DNA of 16,960 nucleotides, taken from the NCBI GenBank assembly GCA_036337945.1, contig JAYZDF010000009.1, positions 1 to 16,960 of the forward strand, read 5' to 3'. Made by a program: the position numbers and the translations under genes. The notes under the pieces are model-generated. The model was not told the origin of the DNA and searched no databases. It worked only from the letters and a program-made list of their open reading frames with translations. The stretch comes from JAYZDF01 sp036337945 (lineage in GTDB: Bacteria > Myxococcota > Kuafuiibacteriia > Kuafuiibacteriales > Kuafuiibacteriaceae). Below, piece by piece: positions 1 through 8,422 of this stretch (positions are counted from its first letter, which is position 1; every line of letters begins with the position of its first letter).

Positions 1-330
1 GGACACGATGTCCGTCACCAAGAAGGTAAGAGGAAAACAAATAACGCTTACGGGAAAGGTTTGTTCCCCTACCACTGGCAAATCGAGATTGAATAATTTC
101 GTTCCGACAGTCTTCGTCAGCAGAATGAGGCAGACATACAGACCGATTAGTGTTGCGTACACTTGGCCACGGGCGTCGGTTGGAAGTTCGCCTTCATAAT
201 TGATGTTCTCCGACCCGCGTCCAGGATTTGAACCACTTCGGGATCCACCTTGGCCGTTTTGCTCTGCGACTTGATCGTGAGTATCTGACAGCTTGGAACT
301 GAGGCCTTTGCTCGAGGGATCATTCGTCAT
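1..330 (-). CDS. yhhQ: Queuosine precursor transporter (YhhQ/VUT family), N-terminal part, cut by left edge
   Basis: This frame is open from the ATG at 330 to the window edge (110 codons seen, C-terminus missing). The last visible residues read FPLTFLVTDIVS, which I recognise as the hallmark of the COG1738/YhhQ family just before its usual E-x-YG. The family consists of inner-membrane proteins importing queuine or preQ0/preQ1 for tRNA queuosine synthesis. A first membrane segment is visible around residues 58-72 (TLIGLYVCLILL), followed by KTVGTKLFNL and the start of the next helix. The first ~50 residues are hydrophilic and rich in Gly, Ser and Asn, an extension beyond the short N-terminus usual for the family. 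The frame has no ATG, GTG or TTG upstream of 330 before a stop near 450, so 330 is the only conventional start, although no convincing Shine-Dalgarno precedes it. It is divergent from the giant repeat gene. Confidence 0.75.
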   Translation of the reverse strand, partial: MTNDPSSKGLSSKLSDTHDQVAEQNGQGGSRSGSNPGRGSENINYEGELPTDARGQVYATLIGLYVCLILLTKTVGTKLFNLDLPVVGEQTFPVSVICFPLTFLVTDIVS

Positions 331-425
331 CGCTGCCGCATGGTCCGCAATTCTTTCGCCTTTGTCGAGATAGCGTGAAATCTTGCTCGTATCGACCCCG
401 GCAACCCTTTGCGTAGGCGTGGAAA

Positions 426-485
426 CATATGTGGTTATAACCCTCTAATCTAAGAAGTGTTTAGGTAAAGAGGGCTTATCATATG
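426..485. promoter_or_regulatory. Nested imperfect inverted repeat in the divergent control region
   Basis: CATATG at 426-431 and at 480-485 flanks a second pair, CCCTCT at 441-446 and its complement AGAGGG at 469-474. The two pairs are centred near 455.5 and 457.5, so they form a nested but imperfect dyad about 60 bp long with an AT-rich middle. It sits between two divergent genes, where an operator or a structured leader would be expected. What binds it, if anything, cannot be told from the sequence. Both CATATG copies are self-palindromic, so part of the symmetry may be chance. Confidence 0.3.
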
Positions 486-524
486 TTTGGCTGAGCTTAT
501 GCGCTGTGGATAGACGCGTTTGTA

Positions 525-553
525 TTGGATTTTGTCGACTGTTGGTCGATAAA
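525..553 (+). promoter_or_regulatory. Weak candidate promoter for the giant repeat gene
   Basis: TTGGAT (525-530) and GATAAA (548-553) are separated by 17 bp, giving a predicted start of transcription near 560. That would leave a leader of about 57 nt before the GTG at 617 and exclude the upstream GTG at 506. Both boxes match the sigma-70 consensus only partly, so this is a weak call. Confidence 0.2.
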
Positions 554-616
554 CTTGCCGAATATCGGTCACATGACCCCGCACATGTAGGCGCAGGTCT
601 GGTAGGGTCCGACACG

Positions 617-3600
617 GTGGAACGGAAAAGCCTTGGGCTCATTGCCTCATGCCTAACTACTATCTCCTGCGCAGCTCTATTTCCTGCACAGGATCAGCCG
701 AAGACGATTGCTGAGGCTGAGGCTGCAGCAAGAGCGAAGCGGCAGGCCGAGAAACAAGAACAACTGAAGCAAGACTTTAGAAATTCACTTACAAGTCTTT
801 CGTCTGACGTGATGCAAGCGAAAACCTCTACGCCAACGCGTGCCCTCGTTGCGGTCACGAGGAACAAGATTGCCGCCGCTCAAACCATGATGAACTCAGC
901 TTTTCCTGATGGTGCCTCGCAGGCTTCGGAAGCGTACACATCGAGTGTCACGAAAACCTTGGCCTCTTATTCTGCGGCGGTTGATGCCATCGAATTTGAG
1001 GTGAGGATATACGAGGCGAAGAACAACATTGCAGATGTCTTCTCCCAGATAAAAATCAACGTACCTAACGTAGCAACGTCGACCCACGCTTTTCGGATTG
1101 TCCGACAGTTGGAGAAAAACTTTAGTGCGCTCGAACAGTTGACTACCGAGACAGCGACCCTTGCCTCTCGCGATGACTCTTTTGCAGCATTCTCGCAGGA
1201 GATCTCTCGTAAGGTTACTGCGCTGAGGCCCGATTTTGAGACCTCTCGAAAGAACGTTTATATAACTGTCTACAGTGATGAACTTTCTGTAAGCACGAAA
1301 ACGCTCCGAACTTTGGTTGCCAAGCTATCAAAAAGAAAAAATGACTCGGACACTTTCGAAGCTGTCAGCGGCCAACTCAAAAATCATACCGACAAGCTAA
1401 GCGAAGTCAACGCCTTGCAATTGTCCGACCCTGCGCTCGCCAAGCTTATTGTCTCGGCCGAGACTCAAAAATCAGAGGCAGAAAAAAAACTCACCGCCCT
1501 ACGATTTGTATACGAAGTCGCTCTTCACAAGAAAAAGGTAAAGGCTGGCATCGAAACCCTAAAGTCGTTCACCATTCAATTTGAAACCACGACGGATGAA
1601 AGTATTTTCGAAAAAGCGCTAGAAGCTTTGAATGCTCTCGAAAAATCATTGGTAGAGGGTCAAAAGTACGAAACAAAAGATGCAGCGTATGCAGGCTTTG
1701 TGAACGGTGTTCGCCTTGGAATAAAGCGAGGACGAACAGGAATCAAAAAGGCGAAAGCGAAGTGGCCGGTCAAGAAACAGATAAATCTACTGACCCAGGC
1801 AGCGGACAAGGCCGAAAAAATTGCTTCTGAACTCGAAAAGAAACCTTCGGCGGACTTAATTACTCAATTGAGTGCTGCGAAGAAAGCGATTTCAGAAACC
1901 CTCAATTCAGGTAAGGCTCTGGAGTCCAAGGACCTAGCGTATTTGCGAAAAGCTATCGCTCAACGGAAGGCCCTCGCAAAATACGAGCGATTGATTAAGA
2001 AAACGAATTCGCGCATGACCATCATCTCGCAACGTGAAAAAGTCGAGTCCGCCGTCGCAAATGTATTGAAGCTTCTCAAAGAATCTAAAGATGATACGGG
2101 TCTCAAAAGAACGTCGGAAGCCATAAAAGAGATATCCGTCGCATTGGCTGAAGGAAAGAACCTTGAATCAAAGGATCTTGAATACCTTCGCTACGCAATC
2201 AAGCAAAAAAAGAAAATTAAGGAACTAGGTAAAAAGATTACCGACAAAGCGATTACACTTCGACTTGAGGCTAAACAAGCAGAAATAAATGCGGCAGCAG
2301 AGGCAATAAAGAGTCAGTTTGATAGCGCCGTAACTCCAGAGGACTTAAACAGCGTACTTACGGAATTGGTCAAACTTGAGAAAGTTATAGATGGTGTCGA
2401 TGACGAACTGAGGCAAAATCAAGAATTCAAGGCTTCCCTTGCAAAACAAAGCAAATTCGTCGATTCCTCAAAACAAAAAATAGCCAAAAAAACTCAGGCA
2501 AAAAACATCAAAGCGAGTAAACTCGCACTCGAAAAAGCAATTGCGGCTGTTCAGTCTAGTGTTTCAGACGCGCAGGAGCCGGAACAGTTTCAGGCCGCCC
2601 AAAAGGCGATTGTCGAAGCGCAGAAAATATTCTCGGCACAAAAGAAATTATCTAAGAAGTCGTCAAAATTTAAAAACTACGTCCAGGAACAAAGAAAGCT
2701 TCTAAAGAAAGCATCTAAAGCTCTTCAGGCTAAACAAAACGCTGTCCAACGAAAACAGGCGGTCATTGCGATTGAAAAGGCTTTAGAAGGAACTATTGTC
2801 GATGCGCAAAATGTGTCAGCCACTCTGAATATCGCGAGCCTCGAATCTGCAATCAAAACGGCTGAAGGAGCGATGAAGAATTACACCGAGCTCGAGAAAA
2901 GGGATTCTGAATTCAAAAAGATTATGCAATCCCGGCGCAAGCAGCTTAAGGAGACGAAGAAAGCAATCGCGACGTCTAAAAAGCAGGCTGAAGTCAAAAA
3001 AGCGAAAGATGAAGTAACCATCATCTTGACCGCATTTCAGGAATCGCTTGAATCTGCGGAGGACAAGGCTTCACTTGAGGCAGCCAAAGCCAAACTTACC
3101 GAGATCGATAGCAAGTTGTCATCCCTTCAAACGCTTGAAAAAAAGTCGAAGACTTTCAAAAAGTTCGCGGATTCTACTCGTCGAAAGATTACAAAAGCTA
3201 AAAACAAACTCTCCACAAAGAGAAGAAAACTCCGCGTTTCGCAGGCGATGATCACATTGGAAACTGCCAAGGCGGCCATCTCTGAAAAATTGGCGGCAGC
3301 ATCTACAGAAGCGGGATTAGCAGCGCTCAACCAATCGATTGCTGAAGCATCGAAGACCCTAAAGTCGAATAAAAAACTTGAGAATAAATCCGCTGAATAT
3401 AAGAAATTTGCAACGGCGCTAAGAGCGGAATTAAAGTCCTTCAAAACGTCAGCGAAAAAGAAGCGCGCAAAAGAAGTTAAATCTGCCTTGCAGGCTGAGC
3501 TCGAAGAGTCGGCCGGGAAAGCCGAGGCAGCGCTCGCTAGTGCGACTGATGAAGAAGGGCTCAATAACGCCGCTAATCTACGCAAAGCTTTTGTCACTCT

Positions 3601-6600
3601 CCTGAAAGCCAAGAAAGGGGAGACCGCAAAATCGCCAGTTCTTTCGAAACTCGTTTCGAAGGAGTTAGCCCGTGCAAAATCTCTGAAGGCAAACGAACAA
3701 GCTACACGCAAAAGATTGATGCAAAATGCGGCAAGAGTGGATGTTGAAGCGAGCCTCGCTGATATTGAGCAAAAGCTCGAAAGTGCTACAGACAAGGCTG
3801 GGTTTGTTGAGGTTGAAAAAGCGCTTGTAAACCTTGCCAAGATAATTAGTAAGCATTCAGCGAAAGCGAAAGGAGATAAAGTTCTCACTAAATTCCTTGC
3901 TGAGACTGAGAAGAATCAGGGGAAAGCTCAAAAAATCCTTGCGAGTCGGCGTATAGCGGGAAAAGTGCAAGTCCATCAAATCGAATTAGAAACAGCGCAG
4001 GCAGAAGCTGAAGCTAAAACTGAAGGTCTGTCCCAGGAATCTACTCAAAAAGCGTACCAGGATGCTGCAAACGCAGTGTCAAAACTGTCAAAAATTATTG
4101 AAGCTGGCCAGTCACTTGGGGATTCTAGTCCGAAATATCGCAAGATTCTTGCGAGCGCAGAAAAGCAGAAAAATCGTCTTCGTGCGTTGATTCCTAAGAG
4201 AAGAATTGGTGTGGCAGAAGCAGAAGCAAAGTCGCTGTTCGCCACCTATAAATCGTCACTTGCGAAAGATGATTATGAAAACGCAGTGATTGCAGCCGAC
4301 AAATTTCAGAATATAGTCCGAGCAAACACGTCCTTTAGTGGTGCTACGAAGAAATATGAGAAGTTTGTTGCCGCTAAACTTACTCAAGCAAAGAAACTCA
4401 AGAAGAAAATTCTCAGCGAACGTTTCGTATCAGCAGAAAAGAGAATGCAAGCGAATCTAGATATTCTTCAGGGTCAACCTGAGTCCGAAGCGTTTGAGCC
4501 CGTCGAGGCCGCGATCAGGAACTTTGAAAGTGTTGTGCGCGAGTATCAAGACTCAAGTTCAAAGACGATAAAGAGCTTAGTCGCTAAAAGCCAAAAGACA
4601 ATAGAGTCCGCGAAGCGTAAACTTATGAGTTTGAAAGTTAAAGCTGAGTTGGCAAGAGCCTCGGCATTGGTAAACGCGCTGGATGCAGAATCAGTGATGG
4701 CAGACTTTTCTGAAGCGAAAGACGGGATTTCGTCTCTTTCAGATGCTCTCGACGAGGCTGAGGTGACACTTCTGGAAAGCAAAAAAACCAAGGCGCTGTT
4801 CGCAAAAACAAAGAAAACCTTGAATCGTCTGAGAACTAAAGTTGAGAAGCAAAAGGTCGTAGCATCGTTAGCGCCAGAACGAGACAAAATGAATCGAGCG
4901 TTCGTTGAGACCACGGCCACCGTTGAGGGACTTTTGAGTGAGTTAACGCCTGAGAATGTCGCAAAAATCAACAAATCTATCGAAGTTATGGAAACGGTGA
5001 TTTTTGATGCGAGTAAACACGACGGAAAGAGTAAGTCGTTCTCAAAATTTCGCGACAAAATGAGTTCAAAAGTCGGTAAGCTAAAGTCTCGTCTTGCGAA
5101 ACAGCAGAAACGTAACGCACGCAACACTTATAAACAGAAGCTATTAGAAGAAGTCGCGAAAGCTGAAGAAACATCTGCCTTGGTGGAAGGTAGTCTTGAT
5201 GAGGCTGTGCTTGAAAAAGCTTTGAGCGCACTTTCTGAGGCACGTAGGGTTGCTAAAGACGGTTCAGAATACGGGAGTGGAAAAAAGCACAAAGCTTTTT
5301 TGAAAGAACAGTCGGCGATTATTTCTAAGCTCAGAAAAACCGCCATTAAGTCGTTCGTTTCCACAAAAAAGAAGAAAATGGAAATAGATGTTGCGGGACT
5401 CTCGACATCCAGTGACCTTGAGGAATTTCAACGAGCGCAATCTTCGATCGATGATTACTCAAAGTCACTTAAATCCTTGAAGAAGAAACTTGGTAAATCG
5501 AAGTCTGCCGGCAAGGTGATAGCCGCTGCTCAAAAAGGCCTGCCGAAAGCGAAGCGGCAAGTTTCGGAAATGAGAGTTTTTGCCGCTGCTCGAGCTAACA
5601 AGACTCAAATGCAAATAATGCGTGAATCTGGAGACGATGATTCTGTCGATATGGCAAGGGCAACCAACGATGTATTGGCCAAAACGATTCGCAGCGCTCG
5701 AGAATCATCAGCGAAGCTAAAGAAAAGCAAAAAGCTCAAGAAACTGGCGGCTAGAGTGAAAACGAATAGGGCCGAAATTGAAAAGTTTGAATACAAAGTG
5801 CTCACGCGGCCTCACCGAAACAAACTCAAGGCGTCCGCGATTTCGGTAAAAGAAAAGCTTAGTGCGTTGAAGGGTGGCTCAATCGATAAGGCAGCACTTA
5901 CAAATGCGGAGAAAGCTATCGCGGCGCACATTTCGATAGCTGGAGATATTCCGGTGATGCTTCGAGACAACAAGAAGTACAAGAAGTTTCTGAAAGGAGA
6001 AAAGAAACGGATTGCTGGATACCAGAAGAATCTGTCGAAGTATCGGACCCAAGGTCAAATAAGTAAGCATAAGCTTGAGGTTGAGTCTGCTCGTGCTGAA
6101 GCGCGAACTGCGGTCAAAGGTCTGTCGAACGGAGCTGGCGCAGAGGCGTACCAAGCGGCTGAGGCAGCTGTAGGAGAGCTTGTTCGAGTTGTTCGGTCCG
6201 GTGAAGAATTAGCTTTCGCGAGCAAGAAGTATAGGAAATACTTGGCGAAGATTGAGAAATCGATTCCTGCTCTTTCCAAGAAGGTTTCTGCAAATAGAAT
6301 CAAGAGCCTTTTCGTGAGGTCAAGCAAAGCTGTCAAAGCAGTAGCCAAAAAGCCAAGTGAATCTGCGATAGAAGAAGCTACTGCGGCCATCGCTGAAGCA
6401 AAGAAGACCTTAGAGATGATGAGTTCTTATGCGCAGGGGAGTAAATCTGAAAAGAAACAAATCAAGTCTGCCAAGCAAAAGCTCCGACGGTATGAATTCC
6501 GCTTAGCCGAAGCAAAGACAAAAGCACGACTGGCACTATTGTCTTCGGACTCTGAGCAAGAGGCTTTCCTTGCCGCAAACGAGGCGATTGACGCGTTAGC

Positions 6601-6958
6601 TCAAAAAATAAAAGCATCTAAGAAAGCGGCGAAGAAAGACAAAAAGCTGAAAGCTCTCATTGGTAAGGCTAAGAAACTTATACCTAAATACCGAGTAAAA
6701 GTTCGCAAACGTCAGGTTCAATTGGCCTTCGCTGAAGCGACAGACAAGCTGAAAGAAGCCGCGAGAGACCCACAACCTTTGGTTCTTTATGAGGCAGATG
6801 AAGCGATCAGCGATCTTGAAGAGATAGTGCGTCAGTCCAAAAAGGCGACAAAGAAAAATAAAAAGTTCAAGAGCTATCTGAAAAACATCTCGAACCGAAC
6901 TAAAAAGCTTCGAAAGCAACTGACAAAAGCACGACTGAAGAAAGCTCGTAGAGGCTAG
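617..6958 (+). CDS. Giant Lys/Ala-rich helical protein built of ~25 tandem ~82-residue repeats
   Basis: I do not recognise a named family. From the GTG at 617 the protein has 2113 residues. That start has GGTAGGG at 601-607, nine bases upstream, and gives a signal-like N-terminus: a charged ERK, then a hydrophobic run of about 18 residues (LGLIASCLTTISCAALF). Export is therefore plausible, but no cleavage site is clean: IASC fits a lipobox but lies very close to the start. The rest is almost entirely predicted alpha-helix, dominated by Lys, Ala, Glu, Ser and Leu. I see no cysteine after the signal region and one tryptophan. About 25 degenerate units follow one another to the last residue, each with a conserved block like KSKKYKKFL-x7-KKLKK (see the repeat entry). 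The layout suggests a long, basic rod or fibre, perhaps structural or polyanion-binding; that role is inference. An alternative GTG start lies at 506. Confidence 0.8.
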   Translation: MERKSLGLIASCLTTISCAALFPAQDQPKTIAEAEAAARAKRQAEKQEQLKQDFRNSLTSLSSDVMQAKTSTPTRALVAVTRNKIAAAQTMMNSAFPDGASQASEAYTSSVTKTLASYSAAVDAIEFEVRIYEAKNNIADVFSQIKINVPNVATSTHAFRIVRQLEKNFSALEQLTTETATLASRDDSFAAFSQEISRKVTALRPDFETSRKNVYITVYSDELSVSTKTLRTLVAKLSKRKNDSDTFEAVSGQLKNHTDKLSEVNALQLSDPALAKLIVSAETQKSEAEKKLTALRFVYEVALHKKKVKAGIETLKSFTIQFETTTDESIFEKALEALNALEKSLVEGQKYETKDAAYAGFVNGVRLGIKRGRTGIKKAKAKWPVKKQINLLTQAADKAEKIASELEKKPSADLITQLSAAKKAISETLNSGKALESKDLAYLRKAIAQRKALAKYERLIKKTNSRMTIISQREKVESAVANVLKLLKESKDDTGLKRTSEAIKEISVALAEGKNLESKDLEYLRYAIKQKKKIKELGKKITDKAITLRLEAKQAEINAAAEAIKSQFDSAVTPEDLNSVLTELVKLEKVIDGVDDELRQNQEFKASLAKQSKFVDSSKQKIAKKTQAKNIKASKLALEKAIAAVQSSVSDAQEPEQFQAAQKAIVEAQKIFSAQKKLSKKSSKFKNYVQEQRKLLKKASKALQAKQNAVQRKQAVIAIEKALEGTIVDAQNVSATLNIASLESAIKTAEGAMKNYTELEKRDSEFKKIMQSRRKQLKETKKAIATSKKQAEVKKAKDEVTIILTAFQESLESAEDKASLEAAKAKLTEIDSKLSSLQTLEKKSKTFKKFADSTRRKITKAKNKLSTKRRKLRVSQAMITLETAKAAISEKLAAASTEAGLAALNQSIAEASKTLKSNKKLENKSAEYKKFATALRAELKSFKTSAKKKRAKEVKSALQAELEESAGKAEAALASATDEEGLNNAANLRKAFVTLLKAKKGETAKSPVLSKLVSKELARAKSLKANEQATRKRLMQNAARVDVEASLADIEQKLESATDKAGFVEVEKALVNLAKIISKHSAKAKGDKVLTKFLAETEKNQGKAQKILASRRIAGKVQVHQIELETAQAEAEAKTEGLSQESTQKAYQDAANAVSKLSKIIEAGQSLGDSSPKYRKILASAEKQKNRLRALIPKRRIGVAEAEAKSLFATYKSSLAKDDYENAVIAADKFQNIVRANTSFSGATKKYEKFVAAKLTQAKKLKKKILSERFVSAEKRMQANLDILQGQPESEAFEPVEAAIRNFESVVREYQDSSSKTIKSLVAKSQKTIESAKRKLMSLKVKAELARASALVNALDAESVMADFSEAKDGISSLSDALDEAEVTLLESKKTKALFAKTKKTLNRLRTKVEKQKVVASLAPERDKMNRAFVETTATVEGLLSELTPENVAKINKSIEVMETVIFDASKHDGKSKSFSKFRDKMSSKVGKLKSRLAKQQKRNARNTYKQKLLEEVAKAEETSALVEGSLDEAVLEKALSALSEARRVAKDGSEYGSGKKHKAFLKEQSAIISKLRKTAIKSFVSTKKKKMEIDVAGLSTSSDLEEFQRAQSSIDDYSKSLKSLKKKLGKSKSAGKVIAAAQKGLPKAKRQVSEMRVFAAARANKTQMQIMRESGDDDSVDMARATNDVLAKTIRSARESSAKLKKSKKLKKLAARVKTNRAEIEKFEYKVLTRPHRNKLKASAISVKEKLSALKGGSIDKAALTNAEKAIAAHISIAGDIPVMLRDNKKYKKFLKGEKKRIAGYQKNLSKYRTQGQISKHKLEVESARAEARTAVKGLSNGAGAEAYQAAEAAVGELVRVVRSGEELAFASKKYRKYLAKIEKSIPALSKKVSANRIKSLFVRSSKAVKAVAKKPSESAIEEATAAIAEAKKTLEMMSSYAQGSKSEKKQIKSAKQKLRRYEFRLAEAKTKARLALLSSDSEQEAFLAANEAIDALAQKIKASKKAAKKDKKLKALIGKAKKLIPKYRVKVRKRQVQLAFAEATDKLKEAARDPQPLVLYEADEAISDLEEIVRQSKKATKKNKKFKSYLKNISNRTKKLRKQLTKARLKKARRG
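860..6955 (+). repeat. About 25 protein-level tandem repeats, 73-84 residues each
   Basis: Anchors of the form (K/N)-x-S-K-x-(Y/F)-K-K-(F/L)-x7-K recur through the whole protein. Measured spacings include LESKDLAYLR at 1919 to LESKDLEYLR at 2162 (243 bp, exactly 81 codons), KTFKKFA at 3149 to AEYKKFA at 3392 (243 bp), KKYKKFL to KKYRKYL around 5972 to 6224 (252 bp, 84 codons), and the last two anchors at 6647 and 6866 (219 bp, 73 codons). Each unit reads as a helix, a short Ser/Asp/Thr-rich turn, a second helix of about 20 residues, a (K/E)-K-S-x turn, then a third basic helix that continues without a break into the next unit's first helix. That plan is like spectrin repeats but shorter. The units have diverged so far that repetition is visible in protein but hardly in DNA. 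The array ends together with the gene. Confidence 0.8.
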
Positions 6959-8278
6959 TTAGATTGCCTTATTAATGGCCGGAAGATTGAGTTTGTCGAT
7001 GTCATCGAGGCCATAAAACCTCAGGGCAAGATAAAAAGGCCCTTTTGGGGCAGGCAGCCATACAGTTTCATCTGTTTCGTTAGGCGGTTCGTGACTCAGA
7101 ATCACTTTGAAACCTGCTTTCGTTGAATTTGCGACGGCTGGTGTTCTATCACCGATAGAGTACCTCTTGATGTCATTTTTATATAAGAAATAAGATTTAC
7201 CGTCGTAAAGAGTCAGAGACCAGAAAAAGAAGTTGCTGGGCGTATTGTGATCTTTGAATGAAATTTCATAGCTATGTTCGTCAGCATTGAGCCTTTCACC
7301 ATCAGAATCACAATAGGCCCTGATGTACGTCGCTTCGGCATTGACGTTCGCATATAAAAAGTTCCAAGCGGTCAAAGCTCGAAGTTCGTATTCTTTCCCA
7401 AAATTTCCAAGAGCAGTGTGAGGCATAGTCCATTCGTTATAGCTTCGATTGTCTTTAGAGGATTTACTTTCTAAATTTTCTCTCGCTTGCTGGATACCGA
7501 TGTTTATAGCGTCGAGTTGTCCTGCAGAGAATTGTTCAGTGTTGAATGCCTTGCCGGGTCCAACGCCGATTTTTGAAAAGCTAGCGATGAGGTCTTTTTC
7601 ATTCGTGTCAAAATTATGCCATTGCATCATAAAATTCATGATGTTGAAGAACCCAAGATCACTTTGAAACTTTACATCGTAATAGGTTGGCCATTTGATG
7701 TCTTTAGCAGATAAGGGGCGCTTTTGGCTGAGTGTTGAAACGTGAATACTATTTTGGAGCGCACGTGCGGATTCCAGGTCGGCTTTGTCTTGAACAGCGG
7801 TGCGACAAATTCCGAGGACGAGTGAGGAAGGTGAACAGATTTTCGAGTCGACCTGAGTCTGACTATGGTCTGTATCGCCTTGCAAATAGAGGAGAGTCCT
7901 CTGGGCGGCGTCTCCGGTTGTTCTCGTTCCGATATACCCAAAACTGTTTGTACAAATGTCGATCAATTGTAATGAAAAATAGCGTCCGTAGAGCTTGGGT
8001 GTTTCAATCAGGGCAGGGCCAAGGCGAAGATCGAATAAAACAAGGCTCATCAGAGTATCTGTGTTTGGGCTCACAACCGACTGCATTTCGGGTGTCATCA
8101 GGTTACGCACGTGAAAAAATTCATTCCAATCACGGTAAACGGGGCTGAATTCAGTCCTATACAATGAGAATAATTTGAAATGTTCGACCAGGGGCAGCCC
8201 GAAAATCCATGCTTCCGCTGCTAAAGAAGTCAGCTCGCTGAGCTCTGAAGGAAACTCAGCTATAGTCTGGTTGTGCAT
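6959..8278 (-). CDS. DUF1254/DUF1214 domain-containing protein
   Basis: A complete 439-residue protein. The N-terminal half carries the DUF1254 pattern: AWIFGLPLVEHFK, then SPNTDTLMSLVLFDLRLGP, then GRYFSLQLID and YIGTRTTG. The C-terminal quarter carries the DUF1214 pattern: FFWSLTLYDGKSYFL, KRYSIGDRTP, and a closing run of PAPKGPFYLALRFYG. These two domains commonly occur together in bacterial proteins of unknown biochemical function, sometimes loosely called cell-envelope or 'exported' proteins. No signal peptide is visible here: the sequence begins MHNQTIAEFPSEL, so this copy looks cytoplasmic unless the start is wrong. No strong Shine-Dalgarno precedes the ATG. Its TAA abuts the TAG of the giant repeat gene with no base between. 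Malate dehydrogenase lies 144 bp upstream on the same strand and co-transcription is possible. Confidence 0.85.
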   Translation of the reverse strand: MHNQTIAEFPSELSELTSLAAEAWIFGLPLVEHFKLFSLYRTEFSPVYRDWNEFFHVRNLMTPEMQSVVSPNTDTLMSLVLFDLRLGPALIETPKLYGRYFSLQLIDICTNSFGYIGTRTTGDAAQRTLLYLQGDTDHSQTQVDSKICSPSSLVLGICRTAVQDKADLESARALQNSIHVSTLSQKRPLSAKDIKWPTYYDVKFQSDLGFFNIMNFMMQWHNFDTNEKDLIASFSKIGVGPGKAFNTEQFSAGQLDAINIGIQQARENLESKSSKDNRSYNEWTMPHTALGNFGKEYELRALTAWNFLYANVNAEATYIRAYCDSDGERLNADEHSYEISFKDHNTPSNFFFWSLTLYDGKSYFLYKNDIKRYSIGDRTPAVANSTKAGFKVILSHEPPNETDETVWLPAPKGPFYLALRFYGLDDIDKLNLPAINKAI

Positions 8279-8422
8279 CGAAGATCTGTTAGCACAATCA
8301 CCAAAAGGAGACTACCGACATCAAGAGGCGCATGGGTGCATTGGTGTATCTATGTACTGACAGTCAATTAGGTGACTTTGATTGAAAGGAGAGACGCGAT
8401 TTTGCGTTGCGCGAACGAGGGA

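Larger units (their letters stand above)
331..616. other. Divergent intergenic region between the transporter and the giant repeat gene
   Basis: This stretch lies between the transporter start (330) and the preferred start of the giant gene (617). It holds a nested dyad at 426-485 and a weak promoter-like pair at 525-553. The giant gene's frame is open back to a GTG at 506, but residues coded from 506 to 616 do not resemble the repeat protein and would place hydrophilic sequence before its signal-like segment. I treat them as leader. No RNA gene or other ORF is supported. Confidence 0.5.

Noticed and set aside
8..199. 63-codon open frame on the plus strand
   Set aside because: It is antisense to the transporter, whose FPLTFLVTDIVS motif shows the minus strand is the coding one.
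506..616. N-terminal extension of the giant repeat protein from the GTG at 506
   Set aside because: The 37 residues do not resemble the repeats, precede a good signal-like segment, and lack a Shine-Dalgarno. The GTG at 617 has GGTAGGG nine bases upstream.
3127..3888. 253-codon open frame on the minus strand
   Set aside because: It lies entirely inside the giant gene, is rich in Ser, Phe, Ala and Leu as expected for the complement of Lys/Glu/Ala-rich coding DNA, and has no ribosome binding site or family motif. Several other minus-strand frames in 4045-6919 are rejected for the same reason.
617..6958. Histone H1-like or Ebh/FIVAR-type identity for the giant protein
   Set aside because: H1-like bacterial proteins have short Lys/Ala/Pro repeats such as AAKKA, without a ~82-residue helical unit. 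FIVAR/GA arrays have different conserved residues (for example FNQA-type motifs) that I do not see. Both remain analogies only.
7732..8148. 138-codon open frame on the plus strand
   Set aside because: It is antisense to the DUF1254 region, has an Arg/Ser/Gly-rich composition, and shows no start signal.
8332..8385. Very short plus-strand frame starting at an ATG after AAAAGGAGA
   Set aside because: The purine-rich AGGAG is too far from the ATG, only about 17 residues would be made, and there is no sign of conservation.
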